Shown here: piece by piece, positions 33,712 through 41,885 of the stretch
Layout: every line of letters begins with the position of its first letter
Numbering within the stretch: the stretch's first letter is position 1
Assembly (NCBI RefSeq): GCF_009299795.1
Contig: NZ_VIGP01000006.1
Span: 192,290-256,289 of the forward strand
Direction: 5' to 3'
DNA from: Brachybacterium subflavum
Lineage (GTDB): Bacteria; Actinomycetota; Actinomycetes; Actinomycetales; Dermabacteraceae
Length of the DNA: 64,000 nt
The notes under the pieces: model-generated
Told to the model about the DNA's origin: nothing
Databases searched by the model: none
What the model saw: the letters and a program-made list of their open reading frames with translations, nothing else
Position numbers and translations under genes: made by a program

Positions 33712-33738
33712 CAATCCGGTCCGCCCGACGCTCCGAAC
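33712..33738 (+). promoter_or_regulatory. SigK-like ECF promoter upstream of CHRD gene
   Basis: CAATCC (33712-33717), 15 bases, then CCGAAC (33733-33738), 60 bases before the CHRD start. It closely matches the element before ycnI (CCATCC-N15-CCGAAT) and resembles the -35 CCATCC / -10 CCGAAT pattern known to me for mycobacterial SigK. An ECF sigma and anti-sigma pair lies 2 kb away. Confidence 0.65.
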
Positions 33739-33798
33739 ACCCTTCGTCACCGTCCCCTGCGGTCCGTCGGCCGCACGGTGACCCCGAACGGAGGCATC

Positions 33799-34569
33799 AT
33801 GCGCAAGACGATGAAGTCCATCTCCCTCATGGCCGCCACGATGGCGGCGGTCGGCTTCGGCGCGACCGCACCGGCTCTCGCGGAGGGCAGTGACGCGCAC
33901 AGCTACCAGGCAGACCTCAGCGAGCTCAACGATTCCGGCGCCTCGGGCACGGCCTGGCTCACCCTCGACGGCGACCAGCTCACCGTGAAGATGGATACCA
34001 AGGGGCTGCTCGAGGGCTCGCCGCACGCCCAGCACATCCACATCGGGGGCAAGGGCAAGTGCCCCGACCCGAACATGGAGGGCTCGGGCGAGAACGGAGC
34101 CATCCAGGTCAGCGATGCCATGGACGACTACGGCATGATCGGCACCTCGCTCACCACGAAGGGCGGGACCGGTCCCGACAACGGTCTGGATGTCGCGAAC
34201 TTCCCCACGGGTGACGGCCACTACGAGCGCACCATCACGGTGAGCGACGACGTCGCCTCGTCCCTCAAGGACGGCAAGGCGGTCGTGGTCGTGCACGGTG
34301 TGGACCACAACGGCAGCGGCAAGTACGACGGGGACACCAAGTCCGATCTCGACCCGTCGCTGCCCAGCGAGGCCACGGATCCAGCGGCCTGCGGTGCGGT
34401 CACCGTGAGCCAGATGTCCGACATGCCGCAGGGCGGCGTCGAGACCGGTGACGGCACCACCGCCGGCATCGAGGACGCCGGGCTGCTCGCAGCCGGCGGC
34501 GCGCTCGTCACCGCGGGCGTCGTCGGAGCCGTCGTGAGCCGCCGTCGCAGTGCTCGCACGGAGAAGTGA
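33799..34569 (+). CDS. CHRD-domain surface protein with C-terminal anchor
   Basis: Secreted protein of 256 residues. The signal peptide is cleaved after about A28 (A-P-A-L-A|E-G). A CHRD domain follows (about 35-200), including L-E-G-S-P-H-A-Q-H-I-H-I-G-G and V-V-V-V-H-G-V-D-H. The C-terminus carries M-P-Q-G-G-V-E-T-G-D-G (209-219), a hydrophobic helix (227-246) and R-R-R-S-A-R. That is the three-part layout of a sortase sorting signal but with no L-P-x-T-G. The class F sortase gene starts 16 bases after the stop, so this protein is its probable substrate. A SigK-like promoter precedes it. Confidence 0.85.
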   Translation: MRKTMKSISLMAATMAAVGFGATAPALAEGSDAHSYQADLSELNDSGASGTAWLTLDGDQLTVKMDTKGLLEGSPHAQHIHIGGKGKCPDPNMEGSGENGAIQVSDAMDDYGMIGTSLTTKGGTGPDNGLDVANFPTGDGHYERTITVSDDVASSLKDGKAVVVVHGVDHNGSGKYDGDTKSDLDPSLPSEATDPAACGAVTVSQMSDMPQGGVETGDGTTAGIEDAGLLAAGGALVTAGVVGAVVSRRRSARTEK

Positions 34570-34585
34570 GGATCGTCGTCCCTCG

Positions 34586-35302
34586 ATGAGCAGCACGACG
34601 ACGCAGCACCGCCGCGGCGGCCGCCTCTGGGCGGCCGCCGCGAGCGGTGCGCTGTGCGTGGCGGGGCTCGTGCTCCTGATCGTCTTCCTGGTCGACCAGG
34701 AGCCGCCCCCGCCCCAGGCCCCTGCGGCGCAGACCGCCTCCAGCAGCTCCAGCAGCTCCAGCAGCTCCGGCGCGACGACGCCGCCGTCGAGCGACGCGGA
34801 GCAGACCCCTTCGACCTCCGCGGCCCCCAGCACGCCCGCGGCGCTGCCGGCATCGAAGCCGGTCCGCGTCCGGGTGCCGGACCGCGACATCGACGGCGCG
34901 GTGTTCGGGATCCCGCTCGCCGATGACGGCACGCTCCCGGCCCCCAGCGGGGCCCGCAAGGACGACGCCGCCTGGTTCGACGGCTCACCGACCCCCGGTG
35001 AGCAGGGCCCCGCGGTGATCGAGGGCCACGTGACCTACAGCGGGAAGCCCTCGGTGTTCTTCGAGCTCGGCGCGGTGCGCAAGGGCGACCGCGTCGACGT
35101 GGAGCGTGCGGACGGGAGCACCGCGACCTTCGAGGTCTACGACGTCGGCCGCTTCCCCAAGGACTCCTTCCCCACCTGGGCCGTGTACGAGAACACGTCG
35201 AGCGCCGAGCTGCGCATGATCACCTGCGGCGGCACGGTCGACGCGGCAGGGCGTCATGCGGACAACGTGATCGTCTTCGCGAGGCTCGTCGACGAGGGAT
35301 GA
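34586..35302 (+). CDS. Class F sortase
   Basis: Sortase of 238 residues: a short cytoplasmic N-terminus, one membrane helix (about 13-36), a Ser/Pro/Thr-rich spacer (about 38-90) and a class F catalytic domain. The catalytic His148 lies in I-E-G-H-V-T-Y, Cys214 in M-I-T-C-G-G, and Arg223 follows in A-G-R-H-A-D-N-V-I-V-F-A. It would cut a C-terminal sorting signal and attach the protein to the cell wall. Its gene follows the CHRD gene by 16 bases and shares its likely promoter. The start ATG has only a weak site, and an in-frame GTG at 34550 would overlap the CHRD gene. Confidence 0.92.
   Translation: MSSTTTQHRRGGRLWAAAASGALCVAGLVLLIVFLVDQEPPPPQAPAAQTASSSSSSSSSSGATTPPSSDAEQTPSTSAAPSTPAALPASKPVRVRVPDRDIDGAVFGIPLADDGTLPAPSGARKDDAAWFDGSPTPGEQGPAVIEGHVTYSGKPSVFFELGAVRKGDRVDVERADGSTATFEVYDVGRFPKDSFPTWAVYENTSSAELRMITCGGTVDAAGRHADNVIVFARLVDEG
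34741..34767 (+). repeat. Triplicated 9-bp repeat in sortase spacer
   Basis: Three direct copies of CAGCAGCTC (with a partial unit on each side) encode the poly-Ser part of the sortase spacer. Copy changes would stay in frame and only alter spacer length. Confidence 0.75.
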
Positions 35303-35333
35303 CCCTCGCCCCGCACCTCACGGGCAGTCCGTC

Positions 35334-36101
35334 TCAGGAGTAGTCGAGCTCAGCCAGGACGTTCGTCGGCTGCTCCGAACCCCCGGCGGGCTCGAGGCTG
35401 ATGGCGGCTCCCTCGGCCGACCCCGCAGACAGCAGCGTGCGGGAGTCGCCGTCGTCGTCGGGACGGACCAGTCCGGCGCTCACGGGGCCCTCGGACTCCA
35501 TGGTCCATGCCTGGTAGTCCTTGCCCGACGGAGCGGCGGGGAGGTCCTGGACCTCCAGCACCGCGGAGCCCAGGGAGGGCGAGCGCACCGCCGTGATCCG
35601 CGCCGAGCGCCACGTCGTCGTGTACTCACGGGCATCGTCCGCCGCGAGCACCTCGTCGATATCCTTCTCCTCCTGCGAGCGCCAGGGGCGTGCGACGACG
35701 AGGCCGGTCGCGACCAGCGCGCTCGCGGCGAGGGCGAACCCTCCGGCGAGGACGGCGCGGCGCCTCGGCCGGCGCGGGAGCCGGTGCTCCTCGGACTCCT
35801 CGGGCGCGGTGGGCTCCTCGAGGGTCGTGGGCGTCGTGGGCGCCGCATCCGACTCGGCGCTCACGGCCTCCAGGATCCGGTCGCGCAGCGCGGCGGGAGG
35901 AGGCGTCTCGAGCCCCTCGGAGAGGCCGACAGTCGTCTCGCGCAGCGAGTCCGCGAGCTCACGGCACTGCGGGCACGTGGCCAGGTGGGCCTCGACCTCC
36001 GCGCTCCGGGAGGGGTCGAGGGCGTCGAGCGCGTAGGAGGCCACGAGCGACTCGAGCTCCTCGTGTCCGCCCGCGCGCGGTGCTGCGCCGGTCTCGCTCA
36101 T
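35334..36101 (-). CDS. rskA: RskA-type transmembrane anti-sigma factor
   Basis: Protein of 255 residues with a cytoplasmic zinc-binding anti-sigma domain (H39-x3-C43-x2-C46 in E-A-H-L-A-T-C-P-Q-C-R-E-L), one membrane helix (about 116-137) and an extracytoplasmic RskA C-terminal domain (about 150-255). It should bind the co-encoded ECF sigma factor and release it after regulated proteolysis of the extracellular part. Its ATG overlaps the sigma stop (ATGA, 4 bp), ensuring balanced synthesis. GGAGGAG ribosome site. Converges with the sortase gene. Confidence 0.92.
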   Translation of the reverse strand: MSETGAAPRAGGHEELESLVASYALDALDPSRSAEVEAHLATCPQCRELADSLRETTVGLSEGLETPPPAALRDRILEAVSAESDAAPTTPTTLEEPTAPEESEEHRLPRRPRRRAVLAGGFALAASALVATGLVVARPWRSQEEKDIDEVLAADDAREYTTTWRSARITAVRSPSLGSAVLEVQDLPAAPSGKDYQAWTMESEGPVSAGLVRPDDDGDSRTLLSAGSAEGAAISLEPAGGSEQPTNVLAELDYS

Positions 36102-36706
36102 CTCTCCTCCTCCCTCGTGTGCTCCGTGCTCATGATCCGCCGCAGGGCCAGCAGGCCGTCCCTGATGCGCGTCTTCGCCGTCCCCAGCGGGATGCTCAGC
36201 CGCTCGGCGACCTGGGACTGGGTGAGTCCGTCGAGATAGGCCAGGCGGATCGCCTCGCTCTGTCTGTCCGACAGCTGCGAGAGCGCGCCGCGCACGTGAC
36301 GCGCCTCGATGCCGTCCAGGGCCGTCTCGCTGGTCGGGTCCGGCTGCTCCGTCGACGATCGTGATTCGTAGGCGACATCGCGATCGGATTGCGACTGTGA
36401 CGCGCGCACCCTGTCCACCGCGCGGCGGTGGGCCATGGTGAGGATCCAGGCCAGGGCCGATCCCCTCGACGGGTCGAAGGACGATGCCCGGCGGAACACC
36501 TCGAGGTACACCTCCTGGGTGACCTCCTCGGACTGCGCGCGGTCCCTCAGCACCCTGAGCACGAGGCCGAACACGCGCGCGCTCGTGGAGTCGTAGAGCT
36601 GGGGGAAGGCCTCGGCATCGCCGCCGGCGACCGCGAGCAGGAGTCCGCGCAGGACGTCCGCGGATGCCGTCGCCGCGGGGGCAGGCTCCTCCTCGGGCGT
36701 CGTCAT
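36098..36706 (-). CDS. sigK: SigK-like ECF RNA polymerase sigma factor
   Basis: ECF sigma factor of 202 residues. Region 2 is visible around V-F-G-L-V-L-R-V-L-R-D-R-A-Q-S-E-E-V-T-Q-E-V-Y-L-E-V-F-R and W-I-L-T-M-A-H-R-R-A-V-D-R-V-R. Region 4 includes L-S-D-R-Q-S-E-A-I-R-L-A-Y-L-D-G-L-T-Q-S-Q-V-A-E-R-L-S-I-P-L-G-T-A-K-T-R-I-R-D-G-L. The SigK assignment rests on the adjacent RskA-like anti-sigma and the SigK-like promoters nearby. It has no cysteine, unlike redox-responsive mycobacterial SigK. It starts 34 bases after copC/copD and is probably in the same transcript. Confidence 0.9.
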   Translation of the reverse strand: MTTPEEEPAPAATASADVLRGLLLAVAGGDAEAFPQLYDSTSARVFGLVLRVLRDRAQSEEVTQEVYLEVFRRASSFDPSRGSALAWILTMAHRRAVDRVRASQSQSDRDVAYESRSSTEQPDPTSETALDGIEARHVRGALSQLSDRQSEAIRLAYLDGLTQSQVAERLSIPLGTAKTRIRDGLLALRRIMSTEHTREEER

Positions 36707-36740
36707 CCGGCCATCCTACGGGCGGGGCGCGGGCGCTGGG

Positions 36741-38141
36741 TCACGCGGTCCCGGGCGTCGCCGGTGCGACCGTCGCGTCGACCTGGGCGGACTCCGGGCC
36801 GCTCATCGATTCCATCGAGTGCACGTGGGGGCTGAGGTTCACGAGCAGGCCGGTGATCGCGAGCACCCCCAGCAGCAGCGCGGCCTCGCGCCGCATGGTC
36901 CGCAGCAGGCGCTCCCAGGGGGCGTCGGCCGAGGCGATCGCGGGCAGCAGGCGGGTGCGGTTCCACGCCGCCAGCCCCACCGCGACGACGACGACCACGA
37001 GCTTGACGAGCAGCGTGCGGCCCCACGCCGAGGTCACCAGCGCCGCCGGCGTGTCCAGGATCAGCACCGCCATCGTGGTGCCGCTCGCCGCGAGCACCAG
37101 CACGCTGACCAGTGCCACCAGGGAGAACCGCCGCACCACGGCGACGCCCTCCGCGGCCGCCGAGTGCCGGTGCAGCACCGTGAGCATCGCGATCGCCGCG
37201 AGCAGCCCGCCGGACCACACGGCGCCGGCGAGCAGATGGGCGACATCGGCGACGAGCATCAGGGGACGCGGCGCGATGGACGCCGAATGGCCGACGAGCA
37301 CCGGGGCGACCAGCGCCAGCAGCGCACCGGGGACGGAGAGCGCGGGCCTGCGCGCTCCTCCCGCCCCGATCACCAGGGCGGCCCCGAGGACCACGGCGCC
37401 GGCTCCGACGACGGGCGGGGCGGAGAGCCCCGCGCCCATGCGCGTCCAGCCGGCGGCCTCGGCGGCGGTCACGGGGACGAGGAGCACGGCCGAGGCCGCG
37501 GCCACCAGCGCGAGCACCCGCAGGGCCCGCGCCCCCCGGGGCGAGGCCATCACGTCCCGCGCCGCCGCGCCGCGCGCCACGAGCGCGGAGCACAGCAGCG
37601 CGCCGGCCATCAGGAGCAGCGAGAGGTACTCGAGCACGGTGAGCACCGGGACCAGCGTGGAAGCGCCCGCGCCCGGTTCCTCGTGCGCCGCGGTGCCGGT
37701 GCCGGAGCCGGAGTCGGCACCGGCGTCGGAGCCGGCGGACGGCGCGGCAGGGATCGTGGAGGGGGCGCCCACGGAGAAGTCGAGGGTCCCCGTCACCGGA
37801 TGCCCGTCGGCCGAGACCACCCGATAGGTGAGCACATAGCTGCCGTCGGGGAGGTCCGAGGGCAGCGCGGCGAGCACGTCGTCGTCGCGCGAGTGCGCCT
37901 CGAGCGTCGTCGAGGTGCCGTCCGGGCGGGTCAGGCGGGTCTCGCCGTCGATCGGCCGCACGTGCTCGTCGAAGGTGAGGGTCGCCGAGGCGGGGGCGTG
38001 CTCGAGGACGGTCCCGTCGTCGGGGCTGCTCGACTCCAGCTGGGCGTGCGCGAGGGCGGGAGCGGCCCCGCCGAGCATCAGCAGCAGGCCGAGCAGGCTC
38101 CCGAGCAGCACCCGCAGCGCGGGGATCCGGAGGTGGGTCAC
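36741..38141 (-). CDS. CopC-CopD fusion copper resistance/uptake protein
   Basis: Protein of 466 residues. A signal peptide ends at A-L-A|H, leaving His32 as the mature N-terminal copper ligand of a CopC beta-barrel (about 32-125; second His region S-A-D-G-H-P-V-T-G). After an Ala/Gly/Ser-rich linker, a CopD domain with about eight helices follows (about 163-435), including V-A-H-L-L-A-G-A-V-W-S-G-G-L. The tail S-P-H-V-H-S-M-E-S-M has further potential ligands. It probably moves or sequesters copper at the membrane. GTG start, seven bases after the ycnI stop, with no strong ribosome site, so translation is probably coupled. Confidence 0.92.
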   Translation of the reverse strand: MTHLRIPALRVLLGSLLGLLLMLGGAAPALAHAQLESSSPDDGTVLEHAPASATLTFDEHVRPIDGETRLTRPDGTSTTLEAHSRDDDVLAALPSDLPDGSYVLTYRVVSADGHPVTGTLDFSVGAPSTIPAAPSAGSDAGADSGSGTGTAAHEEPGAGASTLVPVLTVLEYLSLLLMAGALLCSALVARGAAARDVMASPRGARALRVLALVAAASAVLLVPVTAAEAAGWTRMGAGLSAPPVVGAGAVVLGAALVIGAGGARRPALSVPGALLALVAPVLVGHSASIAPRPLMLVADVAHLLAGAVWSGGLLAAIAMLTVLHRHSAAAEGVAVVRRFSLVALVSVLVLAASGTTMAVLILDTPAALVTSAWGRTLLVKLVVVVVAVGLAAWNRTRLLPAIASADAPWERLLRTMRREAALLLGVLAITGLLVNLSPHVHSMESMSGPESAQVDATVAPATPGTA

Positions 38142-38148
38142 GACGGGA

Positions 38149-38847
38149 TCAGCGCCTCCTGCGCACGGTGATCAGCGCCGCCGCGCCGCTCAGCAGCCCG
38201 AGCGCGCCGATCACGAGACTGGTGACGACGAGCGCCGTGGTCGTCCCGTCGCGCGACGCCTGGGGCTGGGCGGCGGCGGTCGCGGAGGAGGACTCGTCGG
38301 AGGCCGCGACGGAGACGGAGGGCGCCGGGGACTCGAGGTCGTCCTCGCTCTGCCCCTCCTTCGGCACCTGCGTCCACGCGGTCTCGCCCTTCTCGCAGGT
38401 CTGGGTGGTGGGGAAGGTGAGCGTGGTGCCCGCGGCGTCCTCGGGGATCTGCAGGGAGAGCTCGAAGCTGTCGCGCTGGCCGTCGGGCAGCGGGGTCTTC
38501 GCCGTGTACACGACCTGGGCGTCGCGCTCGGTGACCTCGTTGCCGTGGGCGTCGGTCTCGGGCTCCGCGAGCTTCTCGTTCTTCGTCGTCACGTCGTAGT
38601 ACGGGTTGCGCGTGGGCGTGACCTCGTCGACCCCCTCCGGCAGATCGATGGCGACCCTCGTGGTGGCCGAGCCGTCGCAGCCGTGCGGGACGCTGAAGGT
38701 GACCACGGTGTAGGCGCCGGCGGTCGTGTCCGCGGCGCTCGCGGTCACGTGCGCCTGCGCGGCCGCTGGCACGGCGAAGGCGAGCCCTGCGGCGGCGAGG
38801 CCGAGAGCTGCGCGGAGGGGGAGTCGGCGTGCGGTGTTCGCGGTCAT
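38149..38847 (-). CDS. ycnI: YcnI-like (DUF1775) extracellular copper-binding protein
   Basis: Protein of 232 residues. The signal peptide ends at A-Q-A|H, giving a mature N-terminal His33, the residue that forms the mono-histidine copper site in YcnI proteins. The DUF1775 domain (33-165) includes V-P-H-G-C-D-G-S and T-Q-T-C-E-K-G (C57 and C151, a likely disulfide). A Ser/Ala-rich stalk and a C-terminal membrane helix (about 204-228) with R-R-R-R anchor it. First gene of the ycnI-copCD-sigK-rskA operon, with a SigK-like promoter 32 bases upstream of its ATG. Confidence 0.92.
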   Translation of the reverse strand: MTANTARRLPLRAALGLAAAGLAFAVPAAAQAHVTASAADTTAGAYTVVTFSVPHGCDGSATTRVAIDLPEGVDEVTPTRNPYYDVTTKNEKLAEPETDAHGNEVTERDAQVVYTAKTPLPDGQRDSFELSLQIPEDAAGTTLTFPTTQTCEKGETAWTQVPKEGQSEDDLESPAPSVSVAASDESSSATAAAQPQASRDGTTTALVVTSLVIGALGLLSGAAALITVRRRR

Positions 38848-38878
38848 GGCTGTCCTCGAGGTGGGGGGATCGGCAGGG

Positions 38879-38905
38879 ATTCGGAATCGGACGGGGATCG
38901 GATGG
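38879..38905 (-). promoter_or_regulatory. SigK-like ECF promoter of the ycnI-copCD-sigK-rskA operon
   Basis: On the minus strand: CCATCC (38905-38900), 15 bases, CCGAAT (38884-38879), 32 bases before the ycnI ATG. It has the same spacing and nearly the same hexamers as the element before the CHRD gene. If real, the sigma factor drives its own operon. Confidence 0.7.
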
Positions 38906-38910
38906 GTCGA

Positions 38911-39468
38911 TCAGTGCAGCAGCATGAGCCAGCAGGCCAGGGCCATGGCGAGGTCCATCGCGGCCATCATCCGCAGGCCTGCGCGCGGGCCGGGCGACTC
39001 GTGCGCCTCCGCGAGCTGCAGCAGGCCGGAGACCGCCAGCGCGCCCGTGAAGGCCACCCCCAGCAGGCCCGCGCCGGTGGGCAGCATGGTCATCGAGTGG
39101 GTGCTCGCGCCGGGGTCGGCGGACATGGTCACCACCATCCAGACCATCGCCAGCATCATCACCGCGTGCTGGCCCTGGTGGAGGGGCCCGTGGGTGCTCG
39201 CGTCCGTGCGGCCCTCGGCGAGCCGGAGCAGGGCGAGCAGGGCGAACCACGCGGTCGAGACGGCGAACAGGATGATCTGGGGGAGCGCCGGGAGCACGTT
39301 CCACCAGGACCAGGACATGGCGACCATGACCGCGCACATGAGCACGTGCAGCAGATCGCCCACGAGGTCGACGGGCCGCGCGCGATGCCGCACCGCGCGC
39401 ACGAGGGCATGGACGCCGAGCACGGCGAACAGGGCGCTGAGCGCCACCGCGCCGATCGTCCCGTGCAT
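38911..39468 (-). CDS. DUF5134 membrane protein, copper-cluster associated
   Basis: Membrane protein of 185 residues with six helices and an unusual richness in Met and His (H-V-L-M-C-A-V-M-V-A-M-S-W, H-A-V-M-M-L-A-M-V-W-M-V, T-H-S-M-T-M-L, M-M-A-A-M-D-L-A-M). It matches the DUF5134 family as I know it, usually found next to copper genes in actinobacteria. The Met/His content would suit copper passage or binding in the membrane, but no function is proven. GGAGCGGG ribosome site. A dyad like those before the other copper genes lies 21-35 bases upstream. Confidence 0.8.
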   Translation of the reverse strand: MHGTIGAVALSALFAVLGVHALVRAVRHRARPVDLVGDLLHVLMCAVMVAMSWSWWNVLPALPQIILFAVSTAWFALLALLRLAEGRTDASTHGPLHQGQHAVMMLAMVWMVVTMSADPGASTHSMTMLPTGAGLLGVAFTGALAVSGLLQLAEAHESPGPRAGLRMMAAMDLAMALACWLMLLH

Positions 39469-39488
39469 CCCGCTCCGCCCGTCGTAGT

Positions 39489-39503
39489 TCTACGTTCTGT
39501 AGA
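39489..39503 (-). promoter_or_regulatory. Dyad TCTAC-N5-GTAGA before DUF5134 gene (candidate BlaI operator)
   Basis: Perfect 5+5 inverted repeat with a 5-base centre (GTTCT), 21-35 bases upstream of the DUF5134 ATG. The same half-sites and spacing recur at 43817-43831 and, less perfectly, at 45170-45184, just upstream of the BlaI-type repressor. Confidence 0.55.
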
Positions 39504-39551
39504 GAACTCTAGGGTCGGCCGACGGGGACTGCAAGTCGACCCGCGGGGCGC

Positions 39552-41885
39552 TCAGCGCCCGGAGCGCCCCGAGCGCCCCGAGCGCGGCCGGCGCGAGCGG
39601 AAGTTCTGCAGGCGCAGCGAGTTGTGCACGACGAACACCGAGGACAGCGACATCGCGCCCGCAGCGATCAGCGGGTTCAGCAGGCCGATCGCCGCGATCG
39701 GGATCGCCGCCACGTTGTAGCCGAAGGCCCACACCAGGTTCGCGCGGATGGTGCGGTTGGTGGCCCGGGAGAGCGCGATCGCGTCGATCACGGCGAAGAG
39801 GTCCTCGCGCACCAGGATGATGTCCGAGGACTTCAGGGCGACATCGGTGCCGGTCACCATGCCCAGCCCCAGGTCCGCCGCGGCCAGCGCCGCGGCGTCG
39901 TTGATGCCGTCGCCGACCATCGCCACCGAGTGGCCCTCGGCGCGCAGCTCCTCGATCGCGGCGGCCTTGCCCGTGGGCAGCACGCCCGCGCGCACGTCGT
40001 CGATGCCGAGGTCCGCGGCCGCGCGCCGGGCGGCGGCCTCGGAGTCGCCGGTGAGCAGCACGGTGCGCAGGCCCGCCTCGTGGAGCGCGGCGATCGCTCC
40101 GCGCGCATCGGGCTTGATCTCGTCGGCCAGCACGATCGCGCCGACGGCCCCGCCCTCGCGGGCGACGAGCACGGCCGAGCGCCCGGAGGACTCCGCCTCG
40201 CTCACGGTCTCCGCGAGGTCCGCGGGGACGGCGATGTCGAGGCTCTCCATGTGCGCGGGACTGCCCACGGCCACCTGCGCGTCCTCGATCACGGCCTCGA
40301 CGCCCAGCCCGGGGGTGACGTGGAAGTCGCGGGCCTCGGGGACGTCGGCCACGCGGCTCTCCGCGTGCTCGCGGATCGCCGTGGCCACGGCGTGCTCGGA
40401 GGAGGACTCGGCGGCCGACGCCCAGCGCAGCACCTGCGCGGCGCTCGCCTCGCCCGTCACCACCACGCGCTCGACGCTCGGGGCGCCGACCGTGAGGGTG
40501 CCGGTCTTGTCGAGGACGACGGTGGTCACGGTGCCGCTCGCCTCGAGGGCGTCCTGGCCCTTGACGAGGATGCCGAGCACGGCGCCGCGCCCCACGCCCA
40601 CCATCAGCGCGGTGGGCGTCGCGAGGCCGAGCGCGCACGGGCAGGCGATGATGAGCACGCTGATCGCGTTCGAGACGGCGGTGGCGATGTTCGCGCCCAG
40701 CAGCAGCCAGACGCCGGCGACGAGCACGCTGAGCACGAGCACGACCGGCACGAACACGCGCACCACGGCGTCCACCGTGCGCTGCACGTCCGCCTTGCGG
40801 ACCTGCGCCTGCTCGGCGATCGCGGCCATCTGGGCGAGCTGCGTGTGCGCGCCGACGCCCGTCGCCCGCACCACCAGCAGCCCGTCGGTCGAGACGGTGC
40901 CGCCCACGACCTCGTCGCCGATCCCGCACGTGCGCAGCACGGACTCGCCGGTCATGGCGCCCGTGTCGAGGGCGGCCGAGCCCTCGACGATCTCCCCGTC
41001 GGCCGGGACGGTCTCGCCGGGGCGCACCACGAGCAGGTCGCCGCGGCGCAGCTGATCGATCGCGACCATGGACTCGGCGCCGTCGCGGCGCACGCGCGCC
41101 TCGCTCGCCCCGAGCGCCGTGAGCGCGCCGAGGACATCGCCCGCGCGGCGGCGACTGCGGGACTCGAAGTAGCGCCCTGCCAGCTGGAAGGTGGTCATCC
41201 CGGCCGCGACGTCGAGGTAGAGGGCGTCGGCCCCGGCCGGTGCGCGCCCGAAGCCGAGCCAGAAGCCGTCCTGCGGCTCGAGGCCCACGAGCATCGAGAC
41301 GATCGCCCAGCCGAAGGACACCGCGATCCCGATCGAGACCAGGGTGTCCATGGAGACCGCGCCGTGGCGCAGGTTCCGCAGCGTCATCCGGTGGAAGGGC
41401 CAGGCGGCCCAGGTGACCACCGGGATCGCGAGCAGCACGCACAGCAGGGCCCAGCCCGGGAACCGCCACTGCGGCACCAGGGCGAGCACGAGCGAGACGT
41501 CCATCAGCGGGATCGTCAGCAGCGCGGCCGCGATCAGCCGGCGCCGCAGCGAGGTGATGCGCATCTCCGTCGCCCGGCGGGACCAGGTGTCGTCGGCCTC
41601 GTCGTGCACGGCGGCGTCGTAGCCGGCGGCGCGGATCAGGGTGATCGCCTCGTCCGGAGCCTCGATGCCGGTGACCAGGGCGCGCTCGGTCGCGTAGTTC
41701 ACCGTCGCGGAGATGCCGTCGGCCTTGTTGAGCTTGCGCTCGATGCGGTTCGCGCAGGCCGCGCAGGTCATCCCGGAGACGTCGAAGCTCCAGCGCTCGG
41801 CCGGATCGATCGGGGCGGGAGCGGTCGCGGGGGAGGCGGAGTCCCCGTCGGGGGGCGTCCGGGACTCGAGCACGGGCGGGGTCAT
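39552..41885 (-). CDS. copA: Copper-translocating P1B-type ATPase (CopA/CtpV-like)
   Basis: Heavy-metal P-type ATPase of 777 residues. One N-terminal metal-binding domain has G-M-T-C-A-A-C (C41, C44). Eight membrane helices are predicted. The T-G-E-S actuator motif, the helix-6 C-P-C motif (I-A-C-P-C-A-L-G-L-A-T-P), the phosphorylation site D-K-T-G-T-L-T and the hinge G-D-G-I-N-D-A-A are all intact. The C-P-C motif with these features points to export of Cu(I). The ATG overlaps the stop of the upstream CtaG/CopD gene by one base (TGATG), so the two are probably translated together. Tail R-S-R-R-P-R-S-G-R-S-G-R-S-G-R is basic and repetitive. Confidence 0.95.
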   Translation of the reverse strand: MTPPVLESRTPPDGDSASPATAPAPIDPAERWSFDVSGMTCAACANRIERKLNKADGISATVNYATERALVTGIEAPDEAITLIRAAGYDAAVHDEADDTWSRRATEMRITSLRRRLIAAALLTIPLMDVSLVLALVPQWRFPGWALLCVLLAIPVVTWAAWPFHRMTLRNLRHGAVSMDTLVSIGIAVSFGWAIVSMLVGLEPQDGFWLGFGRAPAGADALYLDVAAGMTTFQLAGRYFESRSRRRAGDVLGALTALGASEARVRRDGAESMVAIDQLRRGDLLVVRPGETVPADGEIVEGSAALDTGAMTGESVLRTCGIGDEVVGGTVSTDGLLVVRATGVGAHTQLAQMAAIAEQAQVRKADVQRTVDAVVRVFVPVVLVLSVLVAGVWLLLGANIATAVSNAISVLIIACPCALGLATPTALMVGVGRGAVLGILVKGQDALEASGTVTTVVLDKTGTLTVGAPSVERVVVTGEASAAQVLRWASAAESSSEHAVATAIREHAESRVADVPEARDFHVTPGLGVEAVIEDAQVAVGSPAHMESLDIAVPADLAETVSEAESSGRSAVLVAREGGAVGAIVLADEIKPDARGAIAALHEAGLRTVLLTGDSEAAARRAAADLGIDDVRAGVLPTGKAAAIEELRAEGHSVAMVGDGINDAAALAAADLGLGMVTGTDVALKSSDIILVREDLFAVIDAIALSRATNRTIRANLVWAFGYNVAAIPIAAIGLLNPLIAAGAMSLSSVFVVHNSLRLQNFRSRRPRSGRSGRSGR

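Noticed and set aside
33517..34959. Upstream extension of the subtilase frame to about 1376 residues
   Set aside because: The extension runs antisense through the CHRD and sortase genes and lies before a proper signal peptide. The ATG at 33516 fits the protein.
34586..35302. Class E sortase assignment
   Set aside because: The G-H-V, T-C-G-G and D-N-V-I-V-F-A segments and the Ser/Pro spacer fit class F, and no L-A-x-T-G substrate is nearby.
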